Of a stretch of 64,000 nucleotides of DNA, positions 43,436 to 51,813 are shown one piece after another. Position 1 is the first letter of the stretch. Each line of letters begins with the position of its first letter. The notes beneath the pieces were generated by a model. The model searched no databases. It was given only the letters and a program-made list of their open reading frames with translations, and was not told the origin of the DNA. This DNA is from Leptofilum sp965223525. GTDB lineage: Bacteria > Chloroflexota > Anaerolineae > Promineifilales > Promineifilaceae. The stretch is from positions 248,001 through 312,000 of the forward strand of contig NZ_CBDCWX010000005.1 of assembly GCF_965223525.1 (NCBI RefSeq). Reading direction: 5' to 3'. The translations under genes and the position numbers were made by a program.

Positions 43436-44344
43436 GTGGAAGTGATTGTAAAACTGGATGATTTTTATAGGCTGATCGACCTGCAAAGTACACTTGAGTT
43501 GGTCGCTGCGGGTTTTGATTTTGTAGAGGGGCCAGTTTGGCATCCCACGTATAAAAGCCTCCTTTTTAGCGATATTTTAGGGAACTCACTTTATAGTTGG
43601 CGGGCCGATGTTGGCGTAATGAAGCGCAATCGCCACAGCTACATGGCCAATGGCAATGCGTATGATCATGACGGCCGTCTACTCACCTGTGAACACGCCA
43701 CCAGCCGCCTGACCCGAACCGATCTCACCAACGGCACCTATGAAGTTTTGGCAACCCATTACCAGGGTAAGCAGCTCAACAGCCCTAACGATGTGATCGT
43801 CAAACAAGATGGTACGATTTACTTTACAGACCCGCCTTCCGGGCGCAGTGCCGGGTACGGTATCCCCCGTGAACAAGAGCTTCCTTTTAACGGTGTGTAC
43901 CGCCTAGACCCTGCCAACAGCGAACTTACACTACTCATTGATGATTTTGCCAAGCCCAACGGCCTGTGCTTCTCGCAGGATGAATCATTGCTCTACATTA
44001 GTGACACGACTCGGCAAAACATTCGTGTGTTTGAAATGTTGGCAGATGGTGGGTTGGGAAACAGCCGTCTCTTTGCCAATCTCGTTGGGGATAAACCGGG
44101 TGTAGCCGATGGCCTAAAAATTGACAGCCAGGGCAACGTCTATTCATGCGGGCCAGGTGGTATTCACATTTTTACTGTTAAGGGTGACTGCTTGGGCATT
44201 GTTGAAACGCCGGAACCAGCCGCCAACTTTGTTTTTGGTGATGACGATCTCTGTTCACTGTACATCACCGCCACAACCAGCCTTTACCGTTTGCGCGTCA
44301 ACGTTCCTGGCGTGGCAACGTATTTACCAAAGCCTTCTGGCTAA
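43436..44344 (+). CDS. SMP-30/gluconolactonase family protein
   Basis: 302 residues if started at the GTG at 43436; a TTG at 43406 would add ten residues, and the choice is uncertain. Six-bladed propeller landmarks: FVEGPVWHP (metal Glu), LNSPNDVIVKQDGTIYFTDP (metal Asn), AKPNGLCFS and GVADGLKIDSQGNVYS (metal Asp). Hydrolyses sugar lactones to aldonic acids. Directly behind a LacI operator, so it should be induced together with the island. It implies an oxidised sugar or lactone intermediate in the pathway. Confidence 0.92.
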   Translation: MEVIVKLDDFYRLIDLQSTLELVAAGFDFVEGPVWHPTYKSLLFSDILGNSLYSWRADVGVMKRNRHSYMANGNAYDHDGRLLTCEHATSRLTRTDLTNGTYEVLATHYQGKQLNSPNDVIVKQDGTIYFTDPPSGRSAGYGIPREQELPFNGVYRLDPANSELTLLIDDFAKPNGLCFSQDESLLYISDTTRQNIRVFEMLADGGLGNSRLFANLVGDKPGVADGLKIDSQGNVYSCGPGGIHIFTVKGDCLGIVETPEPAANFVFGDDDLCSLYITATTSLYRLRVNVPGVATYLPKPSG

Positions 44345-44363
44345 CGAAGAAATGAAAACAACC

Positions 44364-44419
44364 AACCTCCCGCAGGTTCCATCCGCAAACGGTATTCGAG
44401 AACAAACCTGCGGGAGGTT
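44364..44419. repeat. CCTCCCGCAGGTT hairpin family (copy 2)
   Basis: AACCTCCCGCAGGTT (44364-44378) and AACCTGCGGGAGGTT (44405-44419) are exact 15-base complements, followed by TTATTT. May weaken readthrough between the SMP-30 and Ldh2 genes. Confidence 0.8.
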
Positions 44420-44435
44420 TATTTAGAGGAATCAA

Positions 44436-45503
44436 ATGTCTGGCAGCAATCGTTCAATTTCAGCAGCCAATTTGCAAGATTTTTTAGGCAAGCTATTTAG
44501 CACCTCAGGAATGCCCCTTGCTGACGCAAATTTTTGCGCCAAAGCTCTGGTGCAAACTAACTTATGGGGCATTGATTCCCACGGCGTTTTACGCGCTCCC
44601 ATTTACTTGCAACGGTTGCATAGTCGTGCCATGAATCCCACGCCGGCCGTTAAAAAAGTGCGCGGCAGCGGTGTTTTGGAAGTGCTGGATGGAGATGACG
44701 GCGCAGGCTTTGTGGTGGGTCGGGCAGCTATGAACCGAGCCATTGAATTAGCCCAACAGTTTAGCATGGGCGCGGTGGGGGTGATTCGTAGCAATCATTT
44801 TGGTGCGGCCGGACTGTTCGCGCGAATGGCTGTTGAACAAGGGCTAATTGGCCTGGTAATGACCAGCGTCATGCCCAACATTGTGGCGCCGGGCGGTAGT
44901 CGGCCAATCACGGGCAACAATCCCATAGCCATCGGCATTCCTACGTTTGGCGGCTTTCCTTTTGTGCTGGATATTTCATTATCCAACGTGGCTGGGGGCA
45001 AGCTGCTGTTGGCTAGCAAGAAGGGTGAGCAGATCCCTTTAGATTGGGCGACGGACAGAAACGGGCGTCCCACCTCTGATCCCGACGAAGCCTTTGCTGG
45101 TTTCCTGCTACCGCTGGGCGCACACAAAGGGTTAGGGCTTTCCTACGTGGTAGACATTCTTAGCGGTCTTATCACCGGTGGCGTTTTTCAGCACAGCCTG
45201 AAAAGCATGTACAAATATCCCGACGATCCCAGCCTGACCAGCCACTTCATGATTGTGATCAACCCGCTGGCACTCATGAGCCAGGACGAAATGCAGGCGC
45301 GAATGGCAGAATTCCAGCAAACCATCAAAGCGTCGCCCATGTGGGATGAGACGCAAGAAATGCTACTCCCGGGCGAGCTTGAACACCGCACCATGCAGCA
45401 CCGTCTGGAAAATGGCATCCCCCTGCCACCTGCACTTGTAGCAGATTTGCAAAAACTTGGTGAAGAACATGGCGTTGCCTTTCCATTGACAGCGGCGGGC
45501 TAA
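44436..45503 (+). CDS. Ldh2/malate-lactate dehydrogenase superfamily oxidoreductase
   Basis: 355 residues of the LDH2/MDG fold, an NAD(P)-dependent family distinct from classical LDH. Characteristic: NLWGIDSHGVLRAPIYLQRL with the catalytic DSHG, VIRSNHFGAAGLFARMAV, PGGSRPITGNNPIAIGIP and AHKGLGLSYVVDILSGLITG. Members oxidise or reduce 2-hydroxyacids, 2,3-diketogulonate, ureidoglycolate and similar acids. Following a lactonase, it may act on the resulting aldonate or a 2-keto acid; that is inference. Confidence 0.92.
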   Translation: MSGSNRSISAANLQDFLGKLFSTSGMPLADANFCAKALVQTNLWGIDSHGVLRAPIYLQRLHSRAMNPTPAVKKVRGSGVLEVLDGDDGAGFVVGRAAMNRAIELAQQFSMGAVGVIRSNHFGAAGLFARMAVEQGLIGLVMTSVMPNIVAPGGSRPITGNNPIAIGIPTFGGFPFVLDISLSNVAGGKLLLASKKGEQIPLDWATDRNGRPTSDPDEAFAGFLLPLGAHKGLGLSYVVDILSGLITGGVFQHSLKSMYKYPDDPSLTSHFMIVINPLALMSQDEMQARMAEFQQTIKASPMWDETQEMLLPGELEHRTMQHRLENGIPLPPALVADLQKLGEEHGVAFPLTAAG

Positions 45504-45518
45504 TTTTTTTACACAATC

Positions 45519-45532
45519 CGAATACGTATTCA
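45519..45532 (+). promoter_or_regulatory. LacI-type operator before the methyltransferase run
   Basis: CGAATACGTATTCA: identical to the palindrome at 43383-43396 except the first base. About 50 bases before the GTG start of the methyltransferase gene. No consensus -35/-10 stands out, so it may also block readthrough from upstream. Confidence 0.7.
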
Positions 45533-45536
45533 GATT

Positions 45537-45570
45537 TTCATAATTCATCCTTCATAATTCATAATTTTCA
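45537..45570. repeat. ATAATTCAT repeat (copy 1)
   Basis: Three iterations of (C)ATAATTCAT-like units. The second cluster is at 46513-46551, also just before a gene of the island. Confidence 0.6.
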
Positions 45571-45581
45571 GGGAGAAAACC

Positions 45582-46484
45582 GTGGAAACAGTTGTTACAT
45601 CCCCAACAAAAGAAGTTGTTATCGGTGCGGGACGGCCGTTTGTCATTATTGGCGAGCGCATCAACCCCACCGGGCGTAAGCTGCTGGGCAAAGAGATGGC
45701 TGCTGGCAACTTTGACCGGGTACGCCAGGATGCCATCGCCCAGGTGCAAGCTGGGGCGCAGATGCTAGACGTCAATGCCGGCATTCCCATGGCCGATGAA
45801 CCAGCCGTCTTGGCCGAAGCGATCCGCATAGTCCAATCAGTAACCGATGCCCCCATCGCCATAGATTCGTCCGTGGTTGCCGCCCTGGCCTCCGGTTTAG
45901 AAGCGTACCAGGGCAAGGCATTGGTCAACTCTGTGACGGGTGAGGAAGAGCGGCTGGAATCGGTGTTGCCGCTGGTGGCGCAGCATGGTGCGGCCGTTAT
46001 TGGCATTGCCAACGACGAAACCGGCATCTCGCATGATCCCAACGTGCGCTTTGACGTGGCTAAAAGAATTGTTGAGCGTGCCGAATCATTTGGCATTCCT
46101 CGCGCCGACGTGATTATAGACCCGCTAGCAATGCCCGTGGGTGCAGTTCATGGCGCGGGGGCAACCTTTATTAAGCTGGTGCGGCGCATTCGCGGTGAGC
46201 TGGGCGTGAACACCACCTGCGGGGCTTCTAATATTTCATTTGGGCTGCCGGGACGGCCGTCGCTCAACGCCGCTTTCCTCGCCATGATCATCGGGGCAGG
46301 CATGACCTGCGCCATCACCAACCCCCTGGAAGCCGAAATGATGAAAGCCATCCTCGGTGCCGATGCCATCATGGGACATGACGAAAATTGCCAAGCCTGG
46401 ATTGCCCATCATAAGACCCAAACCGCCAGCAATGGCACAGGACGACGAGTGCGACGGCCGCGTACCGCCAGCAGTGGTCAGTAA
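45582..46484 (+). CDS. Methyltetrahydrofolate:corrinoid methyltransferase
   Basis: 300 residues, pterin-binding TIM barrel of the AcsE/MtvA/MtgA type. IIGERINPTGRK near residue 23 and DVNAGIPMADEP are the pterin motifs; SVTGEEERLESVLPLV and IDPLAMPVGA follow, and the end is NPLEAEMMKAILGADAIMG. It moves the methyl group between the corrinoid protein and tetrahydrofolate. The corrinoid protein and its activator are at 51.1 and 51.8 kb in the same run. Starts at GTG 45582 behind GGGAGAAAA. The C-terminal 25 residues are basic and low-complexity. Confidence 0.93.
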   Translation: METVVTSPTKEVVIGAGRPFVIIGERINPTGRKLLGKEMAAGNFDRVRQDAIAQVQAGAQMLDVNAGIPMADEPAVLAEAIRIVQSVTDAPIAIDSSVVAALASGLEAYQGKALVNSVTGEEERLESVLPLVAQHGAAVIGIANDETGISHDPNVRFDVAKRIVERAESFGIPRADVIIDPLAMPVGAVHGAGATFIKLVRRIRGELGVNTTCGASNISFGLPGRPSLNAAFLAMIIGAGMTCAITNPLEAEMMKAILGADAIMGHDENCQAWIAHHKTQTASNGTGRRVRRPRTASSGQ

Positions 46485-46512
46485 GCAGTAATCAGTTTTC
46501 GGTAAACGGTGA

Positions 46513-46551
46513 TGAATTCTCATAATTCATCCCGCATAATTCATAATTTTC
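46513..46551. repeat. ATAATTCAT repeat (copy 2)
   Basis: GATGAATTCTCATAATTCAT followed by GCATAATTCATAATTTT; same unit as 45537-45570. The bases just before it (AGTCGGTAAAC-like) resemble the GGTAATCGGT family. Confidence 0.55.
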
Positions 46552-46570
46552 TAGTAAAGGAGAAATCAGA

Positions 46571-47380
46571 ATGTCAGAAGGAAAAGCAGTTTGGTGGCAA
46601 GAGATGACAGCCGACGCCATTGTGGAACATGCCAAGAAGGACGACATTGCCCTCTTACCAATTGGAGCCATTGAGCAGCACGGCCCACACTGTCCCTGTG
46701 GCGACGACAGCTACAACGCCATCGGCATGGCCGAGCATATCTCCCGCAAAACCGGCGTGATGCTCCTCCCCTGCCCCATGTATGGCTCCCATCCCTTCCA
46801 TCATTGGGGAATGCCGGGCAATATCCCGCTCACTTACGAAACCCACATCGGATTGATAACAGACATTGTGAAGGGCGCAACCGTTTCAGGGTTTAATAAA
46901 TTCATCATCCTGTCCGCTCATGGACAAGTATCTTCAACCATCGTTGCCGTGCATAAATTGGGTCTGGAAGGCATTTTCACCCTGTCGCTGCACTGGTACG
47001 ACTTTTTGCGTGACGACCAAGATGTGCTGGAGGATTGGATGTGGCACGCCGACGAAGCTGAAACCTCCGTAGCACTTTATCTCTTCCCCGAATTTGTAGA
47101 TATGAGTAAAGCAGACAAAGGGGGCGGCGAACCATTGGTGGATCGCAAATTCATCATTGCCCCTGGAATGCGGCCACGCCCCGGCACAATGTACCATTTT
47201 GAAGGCACGTTTGCTCGCCCAGAGTACCGTGAGCTGAAAAACGGCATCATCGGCGATGCTACCAAAGCCACCCGAGAAAAAGGTGAGAAGCTTGTTACGC
47301 GCCTCACAGACCATGTGGCTGAACTGATTGAAGACATTCGCCAACGGTATGAGCCAGGCGTAAAGCCGCTGGAAACATGA
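46571..47380 (+). CDS. Creatininase family amidohydrolase
   Basis: 269 residues. Metal motifs of the creatininase fold: PIGAIEQHGPHCPCGDDSYN near the N-terminus (Glu, His, Asp), SHPFHHWGMPGNI, and LSAHGQVSS. A later Glu is in DEAETSVALYLFP. Members open creatinine or similar cyclic amides, process formamidopyrimidines, or act on peptide cofactors, so the substrate here is open. It sits in the corrinoid run, 64 bases before the SDR gene; AAAGGAG precedes the ATG. Confidence 0.92.
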   Translation: MSEGKAVWWQEMTADAIVEHAKKDDIALLPIGAIEQHGPHCPCGDDSYNAIGMAEHISRKTGVMLLPCPMYGSHPFHHWGMPGNIPLTYETHIGLITDIVKGATVSGFNKFIILSAHGQVSSTIVAVHKLGLEGIFTLSLHWYDFLRDDQDVLEDWMWHADEAETSVALYLFPEFVDMSKADKGGGEPLVDRKFIIAPGMRPRPGTMYHFEGTFARPEYRELKNGIIGDATKATREKGEKLVTRLTDHVAELIEDIRQRYEPGVKPLET

Positions 47381-47392
47381 TCAATACAACTG

Positions 47393-47425
47393 ATATGACA
47401 GTCACCTGTGAGGTGACTGTCATAT
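47393..47425. repeat. GTGACAGTCAC hairpin (copy 3)
   Basis: ATATGACAGTCACCT and AGGTGACTGTCATAT are exact 15-base complements with a 3-base loop, between the creatininase and SDR genes. Confidence 0.87.
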
Positions 47426-47444
47426 TCAGTCTGGAGGGAAGCAG

Positions 47445-48221
47445 ATGAAATTTAAGGACAAAGTAGTCATTATTACTGGCGCGACAAAGGGAATTGGTGA
47501 GGCTTGCGCCTATGAGTTTGCCAAAGAAGGGGCGAAAGTGGTTGTGACCGGCCGTTCGGTGGATTTAGGCGAGCAGGTGGTGGCTAAAATTGAAGCTGAC
47601 GGCGGTGAAGCCCTCTTTGTGCGCTGTGACATCGGCCAAAAGGCGCAAATTGATGCCCTGGTTGAGGCCACCGTTGCCCATTTTGGCACGGTGGATGTGG
47701 TGGTAAACAATGCAGGGGTCAACCACAGTGCCGACTTCTTCGATATTTCCGAAGAAGATTGGGATTGGGTGATGAGCGTTGACCTGAAAGGTACGTTTTT
47801 TGTGAGCCAAGCAGCGGCCAAAGTAATGATTGAGCAGGGCAAAGGCGGCTCCATCGTCAATGTATCATCGGTGATGGCGCAGTTGGCCTTGGCGGATCAG
47901 ATTCCGTACTGTGCGGCCAAGGGTGGCGTGAACCAACTGACCAAGGCGATGGCGCTTTCGCTGGTGGATCGAGGCATTCAGGTGAACTGCTGCGCCCCTG
48001 GCCCGGTGCTGACGGAGTTGATGGAGCGGGTGGTTCACAATGAAGCCAAACGGAAGCAGTTGATGGATCGGTTGCCAATCGGCCGTATTGCCACCTGCGA
48101 GGAGATTGCCCGCGTGATTGTCTTTTTGGCCAGCCCGGAAGCGGCCATGCTGGTAGGGCAGACAATCTATCCAGACGGTGGGCGCAGCATTCAGGCCTTC
48201 CCACGACGCATGGAAAAATGA
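47445..48221 (+). CDS. Short-chain dehydrogenase/reductase
   Basis: 258 residues, classical SDR. TGATKGIGEA cofactor loop at about 10-19, NNAGVNHS, catalytic Ser in NVSSVMAQLA and Tyr-Lys in YCAAKGG, then GPVLTELMERV. The Arg after the second strand (VTGRSVD) suggests a preference for NADP. Oxidises or reduces an alcohol, sugar or keto group; in this island probably the imported compound or an intermediate. Confidence 0.94.
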   Translation: MKFKDKVVIITGATKGIGEACAYEFAKEGAKVVVTGRSVDLGEQVVAKIEADGGEALFVRCDIGQKAQIDALVEATVAHFGTVDVVVNNAGVNHSADFFDISEEDWDWVMSVDLKGTFFVSQAAAKVMIEQGKGGSIVNVSSVMAQLALADQIPYCAAKGGVNQLTKAMALSLVDRGIQVNCCAPGPVLTELMERVVHNEAKRKQLMDRLPIGRIATCEEIARVIVFLASPEAAMLVGQTIYPDGGRSIQAFPRRMEK

Positions 48222-48225
48222 GATG

Positions 48226-48280
48226 GTGGCTAGGTGCTAGGTGCTGGTTACCAGCCACTAACCACCAACCACTAGCCACA
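48226..48280. repeat. Inverted repeat, TAGTGGCTAG family (copy 3)
   Basis: GGTGGCTAGGTGCTAGGTGC against CACTAACCACCAACCACTAG, between the SDR and isomerase-like genes. Confidence 0.65.
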
Positions 48281-48290
48281 GGGGAAAATC

Positions 48291-49706
48291 ATGTCACAAC
48301 CTAAAATTGGTCTAATTACCTTTGGCGACCACCGCGCGCATGAGTGGGAGCATGTCTTTAAGAAGATGACGGAGCCGCGTCACCAGGAAGCGGTGGCTTA
48401 CTTTGAGCAGCTTCCGGTGACGCTGGTGGCGCAGGAGGCGGTGGCGCGGGCGAAGGATGAGATTGATGCTCAGGTGGATGCGCTGCGGGCTGCCGGGGTT
48501 GAAGTGCTGGTCGCCCATACGCCCTGCTGGACATCGCCTAATTTGGTGGTGCGGGGCATTCAGCGGCTGAATATGCCGACGGTGCTGCTGGGCAATAAGC
48601 ATCCGGGGACGCACAGCACGGTGGGTCTGCTGGGCGCAGGCGGTACGTTGAGCCAGATTGGCTACCCGCATATGCGTTTGCGCGAAGATTTTACTGAGGC
48701 TTTGGCGCAAAAAGTGATGCCGTATTTTATGGCAACGGCCGTAAAATCCCGGCTTCAGGGCAAAATGTTTGGTCTCTTTGGCGGCCGTTCGCTAGGCATT
48801 GACACGGGCACGTTTGACCCCATGCAGTGGAAAAAGCTGTTTGGCGTGGACACGGAGCATATTGACCAGCTAGAAATTATTCGCCGCGCCGAGCTGGTGC
48901 CAGAAGCGGACACCAAGAAGATGATGACCTGGCTGACGCGAGTGGTGGGCAGCGTTCAGTACAACGATGACAAATTTACCCCGGAGAAGTTGGCCTTTCA
49001 GGTGCGCTGTTATTTGGCAACCATGGAGATTATTGGGGAGATGGGGCTGGACTTTGTGGCGATTAAATGTATGCCTGACCTGACCACCCATTTTGTACCC
49101 CAATGTATTTCTGCCGCGCTGCTGCCCAGTCCTTATGACGCAGACGGCCGTCGTGACCCAATTATGATGGCCTGTGAAGCCGATGGGGATGCGGCCTTAA
49201 CCATGGAGATTTTGAAGGAAATTTCTGGTGGTCTGCCAGTGCTGTTCATGGACGTGAGCTACATTGATGATGAGCGAGGACTGTTTTACTTCCCCAACTG
49301 CGGCGCGTTTTGCTCCTGGTATGCGGCTCGCTCGGATGATCCGGCTGAAAATATGAAGCATATTGAGCTGCGCCCGGCCAATCGGCCTGCGGGCGGGGCA
49401 ATTACCTACTTCAACACCGCCCCCGGTGATATGACCCTGGCGCGACTGTATCGAGAGAACGGCCGTTACCGCATGGGCATCATCTCTGGCGAAACCGTCC
49501 ACATCTCGCCAGAAGAGCATGATAACTTTGTCCAGGCCAGGGGAAGCCACCAGCTACCCACCGCCTTCCTAAAGCTGGACGTGGACATAGATAAATTGGT
49601 TAGCAATTTTGGTTCCAACCACGTCATGGGTGTGGCGGGGAAACGGGTAGAAGAACTGCTCCATTTTTGTGACCTGATGGAAATTGAACCCACATTTTTT
49701 AATTGA
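48291..49706 (+). CDS. L-fucose/L-arabinose isomerase family protein
   Basis: 471 residues. The N-terminal domain (KIGLITFGDHRAHEW, VLVAHTPCWTSPNLVVRG) and the central region (DFVAIKCMPDLTTHFVPQC, MACEADGDAALTMEILKEIS) have the FucI/AraA arrangement with the conserved Glu-Asp-Gly metal area. True members interconvert aldoses and ketoses; many divergent ones, including this, are unassigned. Its presence in a corrinoid demethylation run is the main hint that the methylated substrate is carbohydrate-like. Confidence 0.88.
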   Translation: MSQPKIGLITFGDHRAHEWEHVFKKMTEPRHQEAVAYFEQLPVTLVAQEAVARAKDEIDAQVDALRAAGVEVLVAHTPCWTSPNLVVRGIQRLNMPTVLLGNKHPGTHSTVGLLGAGGTLSQIGYPHMRLREDFTEALAQKVMPYFMATAVKSRLQGKMFGLFGGRSLGIDTGTFDPMQWKKLFGVDTEHIDQLEIIRRAELVPEADTKKMMTWLTRVVGSVQYNDDKFTPEKLAFQVRCYLATMEIIGEMGLDFVAIKCMPDLTTHFVPQCISAALLPSPYDADGRRDPIMMACEADGDAALTMEILKEISGGLPVLFMDVSYIDDERGLFYFPNCGAFCSWYAARSDDPAENMKHIELRPANRPAGGAITYFNTAPGDMTLARLYRENGRYRMGIISGETVHISPEEHDNFVQARGSHQLPTAFLKLDVDIDKLVSNFGSNHVMGVAGKRVEELLHFCDLMEIEPTFFN

Positions 49707-49775
49707 CGATTTACGATTGACGATTTTCGATTGCTGTCTTCAATCGTAAATCTACGATCGTAAATCGTAAATCGA
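49702..49775. repeat. CGATTTACGATTGACGATT repeat (copy 1)
   Basis: Iterated GACGATT units on the left, and the complementary AATCGTAAATC units on the right, forming a nested inverted repeat before the UroD-family gene. Related copy 51022-51074. Confidence 0.75.
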
Positions 49776-49784
49776 GTAGGATTT

Positions 49785-51023
49785 ATGAACAGACGCGAAC
49801 GATTCAAAAAAATCACCAATTTCCAAGAGGCAGACCGGGTGCCAATAGATTTGGGTAGCCATGTGGCGACCATTCACCGCTTTGCCTATGAAAAGCTGAA
49901 AGTGCATCTGCACAACGATCCTGATATTAAAAATACCGACTTGGTGTTGGACAGGATGGTGCAAAATGTGGTGCCAGACGAGAAGGTTTTGCGCCGCTAC
50001 AATGTTGATTTTCGCTGGATTGCCCCCCACTGGATTGACGTGGTGGACGTGCGCGACGATATTTACCGCGATATGTGGGGCATCGAATGGCAATATATGC
50101 TGGATGCCTACAGCGTCTACTCCTCGCCCTTGAGTGAGGCCAAAACGGTAGCCGATCTGGAAAACCATCCCTGGCCAGACCCGTATGATCCCAAATTAGT
50201 CACCGGACTGGCGGAACGGGCTAAATGGCTGTATGAAAACACCGATTATGTGCTGGTGGCTGACGCGATTAAGGGCGGCATTCTCACCAAAGCCTTGCAA
50301 ATTCGGGGCTACGAAATGATGTTTGCCGATCTAGCCAATAATCTGGAAATGGCCGAAGCCTTGATGGACAAGCTGCTTGATTTGTATAAAAAATTTTACA
50401 GTCATTTTCTCGACGCAGTTGGGCCGTATGTGCAGATGGTTTACTTTACCGATGATATTGGTGGACAATCGTCCATGATGATTTCGCCAGATACCTTCCG
50501 CCAGTTGGTAAAACCGCGCATTGCCAAGCTCATTGACCATATCAAGAGCGAAGCGGATGTGAAGTTTATGTACCACACCGATGGTACGGTAACGCCCGTG
50601 GTGGAGGATATTATTGAGATGGGCGTGGATATTTTGAACCCCATTCAAACCTCGGCATTGGGGATGGACACGGCCGTTCTCAAAGAGCTGTACCACGGCC
50701 GTTTGTGCTTCCATGGGGCGATTGATGTACAGCAGATGCTGCCTTTTGAATCGCCTGAGGGCGTTCGTTACGATGTCGCCCGGCGCATTTATGATTTGGG
50801 GCGCGGTGGCGGCTACATTTTGGCCCCCTGCCACAACATCGGCTCCGACGTACCCCCGGTAAATATTGAAGCAATGTATGAGGCGGCACAGGAATACGGC
50901 CGTTACCCCATCAACCTGGAACATATCCTGAAACCAGAACATCTACAAAAACCCACCGCCGAGCAAATTGCTGCCCAAGCAGCCCCGAAAAAGCTAAAAC
51001 GGCGACCAAGACCAAGGAAATGA
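49785..51023 (+). CDS. UroD/MtaA-family methyltransferase
   Basis: 412 residues of the uroporphyrinogen-decarboxylase fold as used by corrinoid methyltransferases (MtaA, CmuA, MtvB, OdmB). Zinc-type ligands can be read in order: MYHTDGTV, CFHGAID and LAPCHNIGSDVP. There is no sign of heme biosynthesis nearby, and the corrinoid protein follows by 60 bases, so it most likely moves a methyl group from the substrate to the corrinoid. The last 25 residues are basic and Lys/Arg-rich. Confidence 0.92.
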   Translation: MNRRERFKKITNFQEADRVPIDLGSHVATIHRFAYEKLKVHLHNDPDIKNTDLVLDRMVQNVVPDEKVLRRYNVDFRWIAPHWIDVVDVRDDIYRDMWGIEWQYMLDAYSVYSSPLSEAKTVADLENHPWPDPYDPKLVTGLAERAKWLYENTDYVLVADAIKGGILTKALQIRGYEMMFADLANNLEMAEALMDKLLDLYKKFYSHFLDAVGPYVQMVYFTDDIGGQSSMMISPDTFRQLVKPRIAKLIDHIKSEADVKFMYHTDGTVTPVVEDIIEMGVDILNPIQTSALGMDTAVLKELYHGRLCFHGAIDVQQMLPFESPEGVRYDVARRIYDLGRGGGYILAPCHNIGSDVPPVNIEAMYEAAQEYGRYPINLEHILKPEHLQKPTAEQIAAQAAPKKLKRRPRPRK

Positions 51024-51074
51024 TTGACGATTGAATAGTAAACCAATCGAAAATCGTCAATCGTCAATCGAAAA
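51022..51074. repeat. CGATTTACGATTGACGATT repeat (copy 2)
   Basis: GATTGACGATTGAATAG against CGAAAATCGTCAATCGTCAA; begins right at the end of the UroD-family gene. Confidence 0.72.
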
Positions 51075-51084
51075 TGGAGTTATG

Positions 51085-51735
51085 ATGAGTAGGGCAGACG
51101 AAATCTTAGACGAACTGTACGATAACACTATTGATGGTGAGCGCGATCCGGTCGTGGCTCTGACGAATGAAGGGCTAGAATTGGAAATGGATCCGCTGGT
51201 CATCTTGTTCGACTCCTTGATTCCAGCACTGGAAGAAGTCGGCCGTCTTTTTGAGGAAGGCACCTTTTTTGTGCCGGAGATGCTGGTGGCGGCCAAGGCA
51301 ATGTCTGGGGCGATGGGGGTATTACGGCCGTTGCTGGCTAACACAGATGCCAAACCCGTTGGCACCTTTGTGATGGGTACGGTCAAGGGCGACATCCATG
51401 ACATCGGCAAAAATTTGTGTAACATTATGTTGGAAGGCGCAGGCTTTAACGTCATAGACCTGGGCGTAAACGTGGCCGAGGAAACCTTTGTCGAGGCCAT
51501 TCGCGAACACAAGCCAGACGCGATTGGCATGAGTGCCTTCCTTACCACCACGATGCCGATGTTTATTCCCACCATCGAAGCCATCAAAAATGCTGGCTTC
51601 CGGGACGATGTCATCATTTTTGTGGGTGGCGCACCGGTAAACCAGGAATATTGCGATGCCGTCGGTGCCGATGGCTACGCGCCCAACGCCAGTGCCTTGG
51701 TGCGTGAGCTGAAAGCGAAGATGGGGATTGGGTAA
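51085..51735 (+). CDS. Corrinoid (B12-binding) methyl-carrier protein
   Basis: 216 residues. N-terminal helical cap (about 1-88) then a Rossmann-like B12 domain with the cobalt-ligating motif GDIHDIGKN, His near residue 105, and the nucleotide-loop segments MSAFLTTTM and FVGGAPVN. Carries the methyl group between the two methyltransferases. Start: two ATGs overlap at 51082 and 51085; GGAG at 51076 fits the second better. Confidence 0.95.
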   Translation: MSRADEILDELYDNTIDGERDPVVALTNEGLELEMDPLVILFDSLIPALEEVGRLFEEGTFFVPEMLVAAKAMSGAMGVLRPLLANTDAKPVGTFVMGTVKGDIHDIGKNLCNIMLEGAGFNVIDLGVNVAEETFVEAIREHKPDAIGMSAFLTTTMPMFIPTIEAIKNAGFRDDVIIFVGGAPVNQEYCDAVGADGYAPNASALVRELKAKMGIG

Positions 51736-51736
51736 T

Positions 51737-51801
51737 GGTGGGTAGTGGGTAGTGGCTTGTGGCTGGTCATTCTACTAAAAACCAACAACTAACAACCAGC
51801 A
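51737..51801. repeat. Inverted repeat, TAGTGGCTAG family (copy 4)
   Basis: GTGGGTAGTGGGTAGTGGC against CCAACAACTAACAACCAGC, between the corrinoid protein and its activator. Confidence 0.6.
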
Positions 51802-51813
51802 ACGAGAGACATT

